Assembly: GCA_963780635.1 (NCBI GenBank)
Contig: CAWACW010000012.1
Coordinates: forward strand, 310,001 to 374,000
DNA length: 64,000 nt
Direction of reading: 5' to 3'
From: DATEPR01 sp963780635
Lineage (GTDB): Bacteria > Actinomycetota > Actinomycetes > Mycobacteriales > Pseudonocardiaceae
Made by a program: the position numbers and the translations under genes. This document shows, piece after piece, positions 33,845 through 43,133 of the stretch. The notes beneath the pieces were generated by a model. That model had not been told where the DNA came from, did no database searches, and saw only the letters and a program-made list of their open reading frames with translations. Within the stretch, counting starts at the first letter, position 1. Each line of letters starts with the position of its first letter.

Positions 33845-33875
33845 GGGCCGGCCGGTGCACCGCGCCGGCCGGCCC
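33845..33875 (+). terminator. Hairpin after the glucodextranase gene
   Basis: An 11-bp perfect GC stem (33845-33855 with 33865-33875) and 9-nt loop, 19 bp past the stop codon. No U-run. Confidence 0.7.
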
Positions 33876-34311
33876 GCGATCGGCGGTCGCGGGCGCGGAT
33901 GTGCCGGGTGCTGAGCCGAGTTCGCGCAATCGGCTGCTGCGCGGCAGAGCTGGCACGCGGTTTGGGCGGTGGCCGCGTGACAGCGGATCGTCGGGGCCGT
34001 CCGCGCTGTGCCTATTCCGCCTGGCAGCCACACCGCCGTTATGGTTAAGAGCTGCTAATACAATGGCGTTCGATCAGGGAGCGGCGTCCAGGTGCGCCGG
34101 CTGCAAGGCGAAGGAGGTCCCGGTACCGCTGTTGTACCGGGGCCGACGACAACGCCGCAGATGGCGTGCCTGGGCGACGCGAGCCGAACAGTTATTGTGT
34201 TAGCAGCTCTAACCCCAAACCGGTCCATTTCGTTGCACTATCCACTCGCCCGGGTGACGCTCAGCCCGGTACACCCTCGCTTTCCGGGTGAGACGCGCGG
34301 CGGCGGGCCGG
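33876..34311. other. Intergenic region holding a MITE-like element
   Basis: About 435 bp between the glucodextranase terminator and the photolyase stop. No gene. It carries the 172-bp inverted-repeat element at 34043-34214; nothing else is recognisable. Confidence 0.6.
34043..34214. mobile_element. MITE-like element with 21-22-bp terminal inverted repeats
   Basis: The left end 34043-34064 and right end 34194-34214 are near-perfect inverted repeats sharing AGAGCTGCTAA (one base missing, one mismatch). The 172-bp interior has no transposase frame. The ends recall those of actinobacterial IS5-type elements from memory; no search was possible. An internal hairpin pairs 34119-34126 with 34134-34141. 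The interior resembles DNA at 60390-60455 in reverse orientation. No clear target duplication. Confidence 0.55.
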
Positions 34312-35673
34312 TCAGCCGGAGATCGCACTGTAGCGTTCCAGCGCGACCTGGCGTTCGTGGGCATGCTCCACGATCGGCAGCGGGTATCCGGCGGGCGGGC
34401 CATCGGGTAGGCGCCACGGCTCGTGGATGTGCTTGCCTTGCACCGCACGCAGTTCCGGGACGTAGCGCCGGATGTAGTCGCCGTCCGGGTCGAACTTGGT
34501 GCCCTGCACGACCGGGTTGAACACCCGGAAGTACGGCGCCGCGTCGGTCCCGCAACCGGCCACCCACTGCCAGTTGAGCTGGTTGGACGCCAAGTCGCCG
34601 TCCACCAGATGCCGCATGAAGTGCCTCGCCCCGCGCCACCACGGCAGGTGCAGGTCCTTGACCAGGAAGCTGGCCGCCACCATCCGCACCCGGTTGTGCA
34701 TCCAGCCCTCGGCGAGGAGCTGCCGCATCCCGGCGTCGACCAGTGGATAGCCCGTGCGGCCCGCGCACCATGCCTCGAACGCCGATTCGGCGGCCGTGCC
34801 CGCGTCGTAGGTGAACTCGTCGAACCGGCGGTCGTAGTTGTGCCGGGCGGTGCGTGGCTGGTGCCACAGCACGTCCGCGTGGAACTCCCGCCACGCCAGC
34901 TCCGCGCGGAACGCCGCCGCTCCGTCACCCGCACCCAGACCTGCCAGGAGGGTGCGCGGATGCACGCAGCCCCAACGTAAGTAGGCCGACATCCGGCTGG
35001 TGCCCGGCCGGTCCGGCCGGTCGCGCGCCGCTGCGTAGTCGACGAGGCAGCCGTCGTGGAATGCCGACCAGCGCAGCAGCGCGGCGCGCTCCCCCGCCGC
35101 GGGCAGGTCGACGCCGGGCGACACCTGTTCGGTGGGGATGTCCCGTGCGAACCCGGCGGGTGGGTCGAGCCAGCGAGTCGTGGCCGAACCGGAGGCGGGT
35201 TTGCGCCAGCCGTGTTCCAGCCAGGCTCGATAGAACGGGGTGAAAACCCGGAACGCCGTGCCGTCCCGCTTGCGCACCCTGCCTGGCGTGACCGCGTAGG
35301 GCGATCCGGTGCGCACCAGCTCGGCGCCTCGCTCGGTCAGTGCCTTCTCGACGGCCTCGTCGCGGGTCCGGCCGTAGGGCCCGCAGTCCGCGGTGACGTG
35401 CACGCTCGACGCGCCGACAGCCGCTGCCACCTGCGGCAGCACGTCGGTCGGGCGTCCGCTGACCACGAGCAGCCGGCCGGACAGCTGGTCGTCCAGGGCG
35501 CGCAGGCAGTCGTACAGGAACGCCCGGCGGACGGCGCCCGCGGGCCGCAGCAGGTCGTCGTCCAGCACGAACACGCCCAGCACGGCATCCGCACATTCGG
35601 TGGCGGCCAGCAGGGCCGGGTGATCACCGGTCCGAAGATCGCGCCGGAACCACAGCACCGCGGACTCGCTCAT
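34312..35673 (-). CDS. phrB: Deoxyribodipyrimidine photolyase (class I CPD)
   Basis: 453 residues, full length. N-terminal antenna-binding fold: SAVLWFRRDLRTGDHPALLA. FAD-binding C-terminal part: TSRMSAYLRWGCVHPRTLLA, LAWREFHADVLWHQP, MRQLLAEGWMHNRVRMVAAS, FLVKDLHLPWWRGARHFM, DGDLASNQLNWQWVAGCGTD and APYFRVFNPVVQGTKFD. It repairs cyclobutane pyrimidine dimers with blue light. The family motifs W-H-Q and N-W-Q-W are in place. ATG at 35673; no strong ribosome site. A longer frame upstream belongs to the antisense of the DUF2254 gene and is not part of it. Confidence 0.95.
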   Translation of the reverse strand: MSESAVLWFRRDLRTGDHPALLAATECADAVLGVFVLDDDLLRPAGAVRRAFLYDCLRALDDQLSGRLLVVSGRPTDVLPQVAAAVGASSVHVTADCGPYGRTRDEAVEKALTERGAELVRTGSPYAVTPGRVRKRDGTAFRVFTPFYRAWLEHGWRKPASGSATTRWLDPPAGFARDIPTEQVSPGVDLPAAGERAALLRWSAFHDGCLVDYAAARDRPDRPGTSRMSAYLRWGCVHPRTLLAGLGAGDGAAAFRAELAWREFHADVLWHQPRTARHNYDRRFDEFTYDAGTAAESAFEAWCAGRTGYPLVDAGMRQLLAEGWMHNRVRMVAASFLVKDLHLPWWRGARHFMRHLVDGDLASNQLNWQWVAGCGTDAAPYFRVFNPVVQGTKFDPDGDYIRRYVPELRAVQGKHIHEPWRLPDGPPAGYPLPIVEHAHERQVALERYSAISG

Positions 35674-35711
35674 CTCGCTGACGTTAGGGCCAACCAGCGC
35701 CCGGCGCGCGC

Positions 35712-37032
35712 TCAGCCGACGGCGTCCCGGTAGGGAGCCGGTCCGCCGAGGCCCTGCCGGTCGGTGCCTGCCGCGAGGGCGGCGTCCAGCGCGCCGGGAT
35801 GATCGCGGCGCAGCGACGCGTCCAGGGCCGCGACCCGTTGCCGCACAGCGGGATGCCGCTTCATCGGGGTGTGCGCGAGCAGTTCCGCGAACAGGCCGCG
35901 CAGCCGCCGCAGCACCTGCACCGAACCGGCGCCGTAGTACCGGATCTCGTCGGTGGACAAGGAAAGGTAGTCCTCCCAGCTGGGCAGCCGGTAGTCCAGC
36001 AGCGGCTGGTCGTCGCGCCCGCGCACCGTCACCAGGCCGAGTTCCCGCCCGGCCAGGGCCAGCAGTACCAGCTCGATCTCGTCCAGTGCCTGAGTCGCGG
36101 TTGTCGGATCGTTGATGCCCGGCGACAGCGCCTTCAACGCGATGTCCACCAGCGCCCGCAACATCGCCGCCGGGTGCCGCCCGGACACCGCGTGCTCCTC
36201 GGCGAACGCGACGAGCCCGCGCACCCGGCGGGCCTGGACGCGGCCGTGACCCCACACCTGACACAGCACGGTGTCGGTCCGGACATACTCGCCGAGCGCG
36301 GGCAGCAACGTCAGCCGCACGTGGTGGCGGCGGGCCAGCCGCGCCAGGCGGGCCGGGTCGATGTCCACGAGGACGGCCGGTGCCTCGCGGTGCTGGATCA
36401 CCGCCGCGGGCGGGCACTCCGGCAGCGGCAGCGCCTCCTCGTACCCGGTGTCGAACGCGTGCGGGTGCGTCGTGCCGACGTACCGCGCGCCGCGGCGGCC
36501 CAGCCCGACGCAGACCCGGACGATGCGCAGCAGGTCGACCATCCGCGTGACCATCGCGAAGAACAGCACGGTACTGAGCAGCATCATGCCGATGGCGACG
36601 AGCGAGGACAGCCACAGGTCGTAATTGACGAGCCGGGTACCCAGCCGGATCGCGATCAGCAGGCAGTACACGAAGGTGCCGGTGAACACGCCGAGCGCGC
36701 TGCGCACCACGTTGTCGTTGGCCAGTCGCGGCACCAGCCGGGCGGAGAGCTGGCCGGTGCCGTACTGCACGGCCAGCAGCAGCAGGGTGAACACCAGGCC
36801 GCTGAACGCGATCATGCCCGACGCGATGGCCGACAGTGTGCCCGCGACGGTCGGGCGAGTCGAACACGTAGCCGGTGAAGTCGCCTTCGATGTGGACCAG
36901 TTCGGCGTCCACCGCCCGATCCAGTGCCGGCACCGCCCAGGCCAGCACGAGCGCGCCGATCACGAACGCCACCGGCACCGAGTACAGGCGACGGCGGCGA
37001 TGGCGCCAGCGCACCCTGGTCAGCGGGAGCAT
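35712..37032 (-). pseudogene. DUF2254 membrane protein with one frameshift
   Basis: A DUF2254 protein of about 440 residues. N-terminal helix region LPLTRVRWRHRRRRLYSVPV and GDFTGYVFDSPD is in one frame; VAGTLSAIASGMIAFSGLVF onward is in another. One extra C at about 36852 explains the break. The rest (LTLLPALGEYVRTDTVLCQV, LSPGINDPTTATQALDEIEL) is intact and ends at 35712. Function of the family is unknown. A single +1 in an otherwise perfect gene suggests sequence error as strongly as mutation. ATG at 37032. Confidence 0.8.
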
Positions 37033-37196
37033 CGCCCCATCTTGGTGGCGCACGCGACGACCAGCCGGACGAAGCCCCGTTCGGGTGAGCCGGCGAAGAT
37101 CACGATCGCAAATCGCAGGGTTGGCAGCCGGCGACCGGGGTTACCCCCCGAACACCGACGGTAGGCGTCGGTCATGGATAGGCGAGGTGATCGAGC

Positions 37197-37904
37197 ATGG
37201 TCACGGTCAGCGGCGGTCGAGTTGCGGGGTCCCGCTCCGTTGCAACCTGGCGAGTGCCCAGGACACGCGGCGTGGCCAGCGGGTTCCTGGTGCTCCTGTT
37301 GGGAGCGTGGGGTGCCCTGGTGCCCTTCATCGGACCGCATTTCGGCTACGCGTACACGCCGGACTCGACGTGGACGATGACGATGGGCCGATTGTGGCTG
37401 GAGGTCGTTCCCGGTGCGGTCGCCGTACTGGGTGGTCTGATCCTGATGGGTAGCGCGAGCCGCGCTGTCGGTCTGTGGGCGGGATGGCTCACCGCTCTGG
37501 CCGGTGGGTGGTTCGCCGTGGGTCCGATCGTGAGCAAGCTGTGGACGGCCGACGGCCAGCCCCAGACCGGCACGCCGGTCGGCACGGGCACGGTGCAGGT
37601 GGTCGTCGAGCAGATCGGGTTCTTCACCGGACTCGGTGTGGTGATCGTGTTTCTGGCCGCGACGGCGATCGGCCGGTTCAGTGTGGTCGGTGTCCGCGAG
37701 GCGAACGCCGCCGCCGCGGCGGCCGAGCCGGACGTGGTGGCGAGCGACGACACGACCAGGCTGACCCCGGCGGCGGACATGGATACCGGCAGTCCGCGGC
37801 GCCGGGGCTGGCTGCTGCGCAACGACGGCCACACCAAGGCCGAGCGGCGCGAGGAGAAGGCAGAAGAGAAGGCAGAGGCGAAAGCCGCCAGCAGTTCGGA
37901 CTGA
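37197..37904 (+). CDS. Conserved membrane protein
   Basis: 235 residues with four helices (residues about 28-200), then a charged cytoplasmic tail ending in E-K-A-E-E-K-A-E-A-K repeats. The loop HFGYAYTPDSTWTMTMGRLW after helix 1 and GPIVSKLW after helix 3 are conserved-looking. No named domain. ATG at 37197 with GAGGTGA about 6 nt upstream. Followed by a strong terminator. Confidence 0.85.
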   Translation: MVTVSGGRVAGSRSVATWRVPRTRGVASGFLVLLLGAWGALVPFIGPHFGYAYTPDSTWTMTMGRLWLEVVPGAVAVLGGLILMGSASRAVGLWAGWLTALAGGWFAVGPIVSKLWTADGQPQTGTPVGTGTVQVVVEQIGFFTGLGVVIVFLAATAIGRFSVVGVREANAAAAAAEPDVVASDDTTRLTPAADMDTGSPRRRGWLLRNDGHTKAERREEKAEEKAEAKAASSSD

Positions 37905-37919
37905 GCTTCACCCCCGAGC

Positions 37920-37958
37920 CCGCGGCGCCGGTCAGGACATCCCTGGCCGGCGCCGCGG
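37920..37958 (+). terminator. Strong GC hairpin
   Basis: A 12-bp perfect stem (37920-37931 with 37947-37958), with CAGG/CCTG pairing inside the loop, 16 bp after the membrane-protein stop. Confidence 0.8.
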
Positions 37959-37988
37959 CACAGTGCGGACTGCCAGTACATTCCGGGC

Positions 37989-38951
37989 ATGACCGAGCTC
38001 ATCCTGGACGTGGACACCGGTGTCGACGACGCGCTGGCGATCCTGTTCGCCGTCCGGCACCCGAACCTGCACCTGCGCGCGATCAGCTGCGTCGCGGGCA
38101 ACACCGACGTGGACCAGGTGGTCGCGAACACGTTGAAGGTGCTGGACGCGGCCGGTGCCGCCGACGTGCCGGTGGCCCGTGGTGCCGCCACTCCCCTGCT
38201 GGAGCCGGCCCGGCACGCGCGGATGGTGCACGGCGAGGACGGGATGGGCGACCTGGGGCTGCCGGAGTCGACGCGCCGGCCGGTCGACGAGCACGCCGTG
38301 GAACTGCTGCGCGACCAGATCCTGGCCGCGCCCGAGCCGGTCACGCTCGTCACGCTGGCGCCGCTGACGAACATCGCGCTGCTGCTGCGGATGTACCCGC
38401 GGGTGGTCGGCAACATCGGGCGGGTCGTGACGATGGGCGGCTCGGCGTGGGTCGGCAACGCCTCCCCGGTCGCGGAGTTCAACGTGTGGCACGACCCGGA
38501 AGCCGCCGCGATGGTGTTCGGCGCCGGGCTGCCGCTGACCATGTACGGGCTGGACGTGTTCTACGGCGTCGCGCTGCGGCGCCACCAGGCCGACGCGCTG
38601 GCAGGCAGCGAGGAGCCGGGGGCGCGGCTGGCCGGGCGGTTGCTCCAGCACGCGGCCGACCGGTACGGGCACGAGCACCGGCTGGCCGAGCCCCGTGGTG
38701 CCGGGTTGGGCGACGCGGGTGCGGTGCTGGCGGTGGCCGATCCCGGTGCGCTCGCGGTGCGGCGGCTGCCGGTGTCGGTCGAGCTGGCGGGCGGGCTCAC
38801 GCGTGGCCAGACGGTGGTGGATCATCGGTCCGTCGACGGTGAGGACGCGGTGCACGGGCGTTCGGCGCAGCAGCAGCTGGTCGACGTGGCGATGGGCGTG
38901 GACGGGCCGCGGCTGCGCGAGTTGTTCCTGGCCACGGTGGCGGGGAGCTGA
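37989..38951 (+). CDS. Inosine/uridine-preferring nucleoside hydrolase
   Basis: 320 residues. Calcium-binding D-x-D-x-x-x-D-D at the start (LILDVDTGVDDALAIL), later NIGRVVTMGGSAWVGNASPV and AEFNVWHDPEAAAMVF with the catalytic-site histidine/aspartate. Cleaves the N-glycosidic bond of nucleosides to ribose and base; purine/pyrimidine preference not visible. The ribokinase gene begins 4 bp after its stop, so the pair releases and phosphorylates ribose. ATG at 37989 has only a weak site. Confidence 0.94.
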   Translation: MTELILDVDTGVDDALAILFAVRHPNLHLRAISCVAGNTDVDQVVANTLKVLDAAGAADVPVARGAATPLLEPARHARMVHGEDGMGDLGLPESTRRPVDEHAVELLRDQILAAPEPVTLVTLAPLTNIALLLRMYPRVVGNIGRVVTMGGSAWVGNASPVAEFNVWHDPEAAAMVFGAGLPLTMYGLDVFYGVALRRHQADALAGSEEPGARLAGRLLQHAADRYGHEHRLAEPRGAGLGDAGAVLAVADPGALAVRRLPVSVELAGGLTRGQTVVDHRSVDGEDAVHGRSAQQQLVDVAMGVDGPRLRELFLATVAGS

Positions 38952-38955
38952 CCGC

Positions 38956-39768
38956 GTGGGCACGGTGTGCGTGGTCGGGTCGCTGAACATCGACCTGGTG
39001 ACGAGGGTCGAGGCGCATCCGCGGCCGGGTGAGACTGTGCGCGGCAGCGGGCTGGACCGGTTGCCCGGCGGCAAGGGCGCGAACCAGGCGGCGGCCGCGG
39101 CCCGGGCGGGCGCGCGGACGTTGCTGTGCGGGCGGATCGGGGCCGACGGCCCGGACTACCGGGACGGCCTGGCCGAGCGGGGCGTCGACGTGACGGGTGT
39201 GCACACCGCGGCCGACACGCCGACCGGGCACGCGCTGATCGCGGTGGACGGGCACGGCGAGAACACGATCATCGTGATCGCGGGGGCCAACGCGACGATG
39301 ACGGCAGCGCAGGTGCAGCGGCACGCGGACGTCATCGCCTCGGCCGGCGTCGTGTTGCTACAGCTGGAGATCCCGATGCCCGCGGTGTTGCGGGCGGCCG
39401 AGTTGGCGAGGGCGGCAGGCGTGCGGGTGGTGCTCAACCCGTCGCCGTGGCAGGTGCCGCCGGCGGCGCTGCTCGCGGTGGCCGACCCGGTGGTGGTCAA
39501 CGAGCACGAGGCCGAGCGACTGCCCTCGGTCGCGGCGGCGTCGGTGTGCGTGACGCTGGGTGCGGGTGGGGCGCGCTGGGGCGAGCACGAGGCGGCCGCG
39601 CCCGATGACGTGACCGTCGTGGACACCACCGGCGCGGGCGACGCTTTCGCCGGGGCACTGGCAGCGGCCCTCGCGGCGGGGACCCCCGATGCCGAGGCGC
39701 TACGGCTGGCCGTCGCGGCGGGTTCGGCTGCCTGCGCCTGGCCGGGCGCTCAGGGCTGGCGACTCTGA
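38956..39768 (+). CDS. rbsK: Ribokinase (PfkB family)
   Basis: 270 residues. VVGSLNIDLVTRVEAHPRPG and the glycine motif LPGGKGANQAAAAARAG at the N-terminus, RVVLNPSPW in the middle, and the catalytic VVDTTGAGDAFAGALAAALA near the end. Phosphorylates ribose (or a similar pentose) with ATP. Slightly short for the family. The GTG start at 38956 has GGGGAG 8 nt upstream. In an operon with the nucleoside hydrolase, giving nucleoside-ribose salvage. Confidence 0.92.
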   Translation: MGTVCVVGSLNIDLVTRVEAHPRPGETVRGSGLDRLPGGKGANQAAAAARAGARTLLCGRIGADGPDYRDGLAERGVDVTGVHTAADTPTGHALIAVDGHGENTIIVIAGANATMTAAQVQRHADVIASAGVVLLQLEIPMPAVLRAAELARAAGVRVVLNPSPWQVPPAALLAVADPVVVNEHEAERLPSVAAASVCVTLGAGGARWGEHEAAAPDDVTVVDTTGAGDAFAGALAAALAAGTPDAEALRLAVAAGSAACAWPGAQGWRL

Positions 39769-39860
39769 CCTGCGCAGACTCGTCGACCGGCTCGCCAATT
39801 GAGACGAGCCGCCGCCAATCGAGCAGGATGCTATTCGGCGCGATCTGGTAACGAGGATGT

Positions 39861-40355
39861 TCAGTCCCGTTTGCCTTCCTGGCTCCAGCGGTCCATGAAT
39901 TCCGGCAGCTCCGCGCGCATGAAGTCGAAGAAGGACACCATCTCGGTCAGCCGGCTACCGGCCTCGCTGTCCTTGCCGACCGCCTCGACGCCGACGGCCA
40001 TCTGGTCACCCCAGCGGTTGATCGCGCTCAGCCGGGTGTTGATCACGTGCACCCAGACGTCGTCCTCGACCACGTACAGGTCGCGCCGGGACCCGGGCTC
40101 ACGCTGGCGGCTGGCCAGGTCGAGCTGCACCAGGAAGCGCACCGCACCGGAGATCGCGGCCGGGCTGGCGCGCAGCCGTTCGGCCAGCTCGGCGGCGGTG
40201 AGCCTGCCGGTCTCGCTGGCCAGGAGCGCGACGAAGACCCGGGCGCCCATCCGCGGGAAGCCCGCCTCGACCAGGGTGGCGGAGAAGCGCTCGATGAACT
40301 GGGACACCGCCTGCTCGTCCCGTTCGGTCGTGGGGTTCGGCCCCTGGTCACCCAT
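39861..40355 (-). CDS. GbsR/MarR-family regulator
   Basis: 164 residues. Winged helix: GFPRMGARVFVALLASETGR, LTAAELAERLRASPAAISGA, VRFLVQLDLASRQREPGSRR, then a helical dimer tail ending in MRAELPEFMDRWSQEGKRD. It diverges from the ABC exporter genes across 63 bp and is the usual repressor of such exporter pairs in actinomycetes. ATG at 40355; TATAAA lies about 10 nt upstream on its strand, so the leader is very short. Confidence 0.93.
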   Translation of the reverse strand: MGDQGPNPTTERDEQAVSQFIERFSATLVEAGFPRMGARVFVALLASETGRLTAAELAERLRASPAAISGAVRFLVQLDLASRQREPGSRRDLYVVEDDVWVHVINTRLSAINRWGDQMAVGVEAVGKDSEAGSRLTEMVSFFDFMRAELPEFMDRWSQEGKRD

Positions 40356-40418
40356 GTTGACGGAGTTTATACGGTTCACCACCTTCACGATTTTCTGAAA
40401 CCACTGTAGGTTGTCAGC

Positions 40419-41324
40419 GTGTCTACCGCCATCTCGATCTCCGCGCTGCGCAAGACCTTCGGTCGCACGGTCGCGCTCGACGATCTCGATCTCACCGTAC
40501 GGACCGGCGAGGTGCACGGCTTCCTGGGGCCGAACGGTGCGGGCAAATCCACCACCCTGCGTGTCCTGCTGGGCCTGCTGAGAGCCGATGGGGGCACCGT
40601 GACCCTGCTCGACGGCGACCCGTGGCGCGACGCGACGACCCTGCACCGGCGGCTGGCCTACGTGCCCGGCGACGTCACGCTGTGGCCGAACCTGACCGGC
40701 GGCGAGGTGATCGACCTGCTCGGCAGGTTGCGTGGCGGCCTCGACCGGCAACGCCGCGACGACCTGCTGGAGCGGTTCGACCTCGACCCGACCAAGAAGA
40801 GCCGCAGCTACTCCAAGGGCAACCGGCAGAAGGTGGCGCTGGTCGCCGCGCTGTCCTCCGACGTGGAACTGCTGCTGCTGGACGAGCCGACGTCCGGTCT
40901 GGATCCGTTGATGGAGGCCGTGTTCCGTGACTGCGTGACCGAGGAGCACCGCCGCGGCCGGACGGTCCTGCTGTCCAGTCACATCCTCGGCGAGGTCGAG
41001 GTGCTCTGCGACCGCGTGAGCATCGTGCGGGCAGGCCGGGTGGTGGACAGCGGGACGCTCACCGAACTGCGGCACCTCAAGCGCACCTCGATCGAGGCCG
41101 AGCTGGCCGCACCACCGAACGGTCTCGCCGATCTGGCGGGCGTGCACGACCTGCGTACCGACACGGGAGACCGGGTCCGGTTCGAGGTGGACAACGACCA
41201 CCTGGACAGCGTGCTCGCCGCGCTGACCGCGATCGGGGTGCGGTCGCTGGTCAGCAGGCCACCCACGCTGGAGGAGCTGTTCCTGCGCCACTACCGGGCC
41301 GGCGAGGCGGTGGCGGCGAGATGA
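40419..41324 (+). CDS. ABC transporter ATP-binding subunit
   Basis: 301 residues. Walker A GPNGAGKSTT, Q-loop replaced by AYVPGDVTLWPNLTGGE, signature S-Y-S-K-G-N-R-Q-K (in place of LSGGQ), Walker B VELLLLDEPTSGLDPL and H-loop VLLSSHILGEVE. It belongs to the drug/antibiotic exporter group paired with a 12-helix permease. The GTG start at 40419 is preceded by TAGGTT 6 nt upstream and no ribosome site: likely leaderless. Coupled to the permease by ATGA overlap. Confidence 0.95.
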   Translation: MSTAISISALRKTFGRTVALDDLDLTVRTGEVHGFLGPNGAGKSTTLRVLLGLLRADGGTVTLLDGDPWRDATTLHRRLAYVPGDVTLWPNLTGGEVIDLLGRLRGGLDRQRRDDLLERFDLDPTKKSRSYSKGNRQKVALVAALSSDVELLLLDEPTSGLDPLMEAVFRDCVTEEHRRGRTVLLSSHILGEVEVLCDRVSIVRAGRVVDSGTLTELRHLKRTSIEAELAAPPNGLADLAGVHDLRTDTGDRVRFEVDNDHLDSVLAALTAIGVRSLVSRPPTLEELFLRHYRAGEAVAAR

Positions 41325-42913
41325 TCACCGGCACCGGAGAACTGGTCAAGCTGGCGGCTCGGCGCGACCGGATCATGCTGGCGGCGTGGTGCTACCTGCT
41401 GATCGCGCTGGCCATCGGCACCGCCTATACGTTCCGCGGCATCTACCCGACGCTCGCGTCCCGCCTGTCGTTCGCGGCGAGCGTCACCGCCAACCCGACG
41501 TTCCATGCGCTGGTCGGCCCGACGTTCGACCTGACCACGATCGGCGGGCTCACCGCGTGGCGGATCGGCGGCCTGGGCGGCACGTTGCTGGGCCTGATGA
41601 ACATCCTGGTGATCGTGCGGCACACCAGGGCCGAGGAAGAAGCGGGCCGGCTGGAGCTGATCGGATCCGGCGTCGTCGGCCGGTACGCGCCACTGACCGC
41701 GAGTCTGACACTCGCACTGGGCACGGACCTGGCGCTGGGCCTGGTGATCGGCAGTGGGCTGACGCTGATCGGCCAGCCTGCGGGCGGCTCGTTCGTGCTC
41801 GGCATGGCGCTGGCCGTGGTGGGCGCGGCGTTCGCCGGTGTCGCCGCCGTCGCCGCGCAACTCGCCGCGACCTCGCGCGGCGCGAACGGCATCGCGATCA
41901 CGGTGCTGGCCATCGCCTTCCTGCTGCGCGCGATCGGCGACTCGGCGGGCAGCGGCCTGCGTTGGCTGTCCTGGCTCTCACCGATCAGCTGGGGACAGCA
42001 GATCCGGCCGTTCGCCGGGGACCGCTGGTGGGTGTTCGCGCTGGGCACAGGGTTGGCCGTGCTGGGCAGCTGTGTGGCGATCGCGCTGGTCGCCCGCCGC
42101 GATCTGGGCGCCGGGCTGCTGCCCGACCGGCCCGGTCCGGCCACCGCGTCCCCCGCTCTGCGCGGCCCGATCTCGCTGGCGTGGCGGCTGCAGCGTGGCC
42201 TGCTGCTGGGCTGGCTGGTGGCGTTCACGCTGATCGGTGGCGTGCTCGGCGCGATCACCCACGACATGGCGAGCGTGACCGCGACGAGCCCGCAGCTGGC
42301 GAAGATCATCGGCCGGCTTGGTGGGGTCAACGGTGCCTCCGACGCGCTGCTGTCGGCGTTCATGGGCCTGCTCGGCCTGGTCGCCGCCGTGTTCACCGTG
42401 CAGACCGTGGTGCGGCTGCGGGTGGAGGAATCCTCGCTGCGCACCGAGTCCGTGCTGTCCACCGGCGTCGGGCGGGTGCCCTACGCGACCGGCCACCTGG
42501 TCGTCTCGGCGTTCGGCGGCGCGCTGCTGCTCGCGGTGAGCGGGACTGTCGCGGGCGTGGCCTACGGGCTGCGCACCGGAGACGTCGCGCGCGCGCTGCC
42601 CAGGGTGCTGGCCGCGGCGGGGGTGCAGATCCCGGCCACCTGGGTGCTGGCCGGCGTGGCGATCGCGTTGTTCGGCCTGGTGCCGGAGTGGACGGCGGTC
42701 AGCTGGGCGGCCCTGGTCGTGTGCTTCCTGCTCGCCGAACTCGGGCCGAGCCTGAACCTGCCGCAGTGGGCCATGGACATCTCGCCGTACACACACGTGC
42801 CGAGGCTGCCCGGCGGCCTGTTCAGCGGCGCGCCGATCGGCTGGCTGATCCTGGTCGCCGCCGTGCTGGCCGTGGTCGGTCTCGCCGGGTTCCGCAGACG
42901 GGACGTCGCGTAG
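41321..42913 (+). CDS. ABC exporter permease (polyketide-antibiotic exporter type)
   Basis: 530 residues, about 12 helices in two homologous halves, as in the fused ABC-2 permeases annotated as antibiotic exporters in Streptomyces. Conserved features: NILVIVRHTRAEEEAGRLEL in the first half and TVVRLRVEESSLRTESVLST in the second, and SWLSPISWGQQIRPFAGDRW between. Starts inside the ATPase stop codon. Works with the ATPase; substrate unknown. Confidence 0.94.
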   Translation: MITGTGELVKLAARRDRIMLAAWCYLLIALAIGTAYTFRGIYPTLASRLSFAASVTANPTFHALVGPTFDLTTIGGLTAWRIGGLGGTLLGLMNILVIVRHTRAEEEAGRLELIGSGVVGRYAPLTASLTLALGTDLALGLVIGSGLTLIGQPAGGSFVLGMALAVVGAAFAGVAAVAAQLAATSRGANGIAITVLAIAFLLRAIGDSAGSGLRWLSWLSPISWGQQIRPFAGDRWWVFALGTGLAVLGSCVAIALVARRDLGAGLLPDRPGPATASPALRGPISLAWRLQRGLLLGWLVAFTLIGGVLGAITHDMASVTATSPQLAKIIGRLGGVNGASDALLSAFMGLLGLVAAVFTVQTVVRLRVEESSLRTESVLSTGVGRVPYATGHLVVSAFGGALLLAVSGTVAGVAYGLRTGDVARALPRVLAAAGVQIPATWVLAGVAIALFGLVPEWTAVSWAALVVCFLLAELGPSLNLPQWAMDISPYTHVPRLPGGLFSGAPIGWLILVAAVLAVVGLAGFRRRDVA

Positions 42914-42917
42914 CGGG

Positions 42918-43133
42918 TCAGACGCCCGCTTCGCCGCGCCGGATCCAGTCCACCAGTACGGCGAGGCTGGCCCGTGCGCAGGCGATCATCGGCCCCAGCG
43001 TGTTCTTGCTGTCGCGGATCCGGGCCACCGTCCCGTCGACGCGGATCTCGACACAGTTCTGCGATGGGTTGCTGCGCGTACTCTTGCGCCAGCCGGTCCG
43101 CCGGGCGGGACCTGCGTTGGCCTGGCTGGGCAT
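42918..43133 (-). CDS. DUF397 protein
   Basis: 71 residues with the family pattern GWRKSTRSNPSQNCVEIRV and ARIRDSKNTLGPM. Second DUF397 gene of the window. ATG at 43133 overlaps the XRE stop (TGATG) and has GGAGA 5 nt upstream: coupled to the regulator, as at 24836-25871. It converges with the ABC permease with only 4 bp between. Confidence 0.9.
   Translation of the reverse strand: MPSQANAGPARRTGWRKSTRSNPSQNCVEIRVDGTVARIRDSKNTLGPMIACARASLAVLVDWIRRGEAGV

Noticed and set aside
30575..34033. 1152-codon open frame on the minus strand
   Set aside because: It is antisense to the glucodextranase gene, made of arginine-rich low-complexity sequence with no domain; a GC-rich shadow.
34312..37053. A single 913-residue protein joining photolyase and DUF2254 sequence
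   Set aside because: The upstream part is the wrong frame of the DUF2254 gene; the photolyase has its own natural start at 35673.
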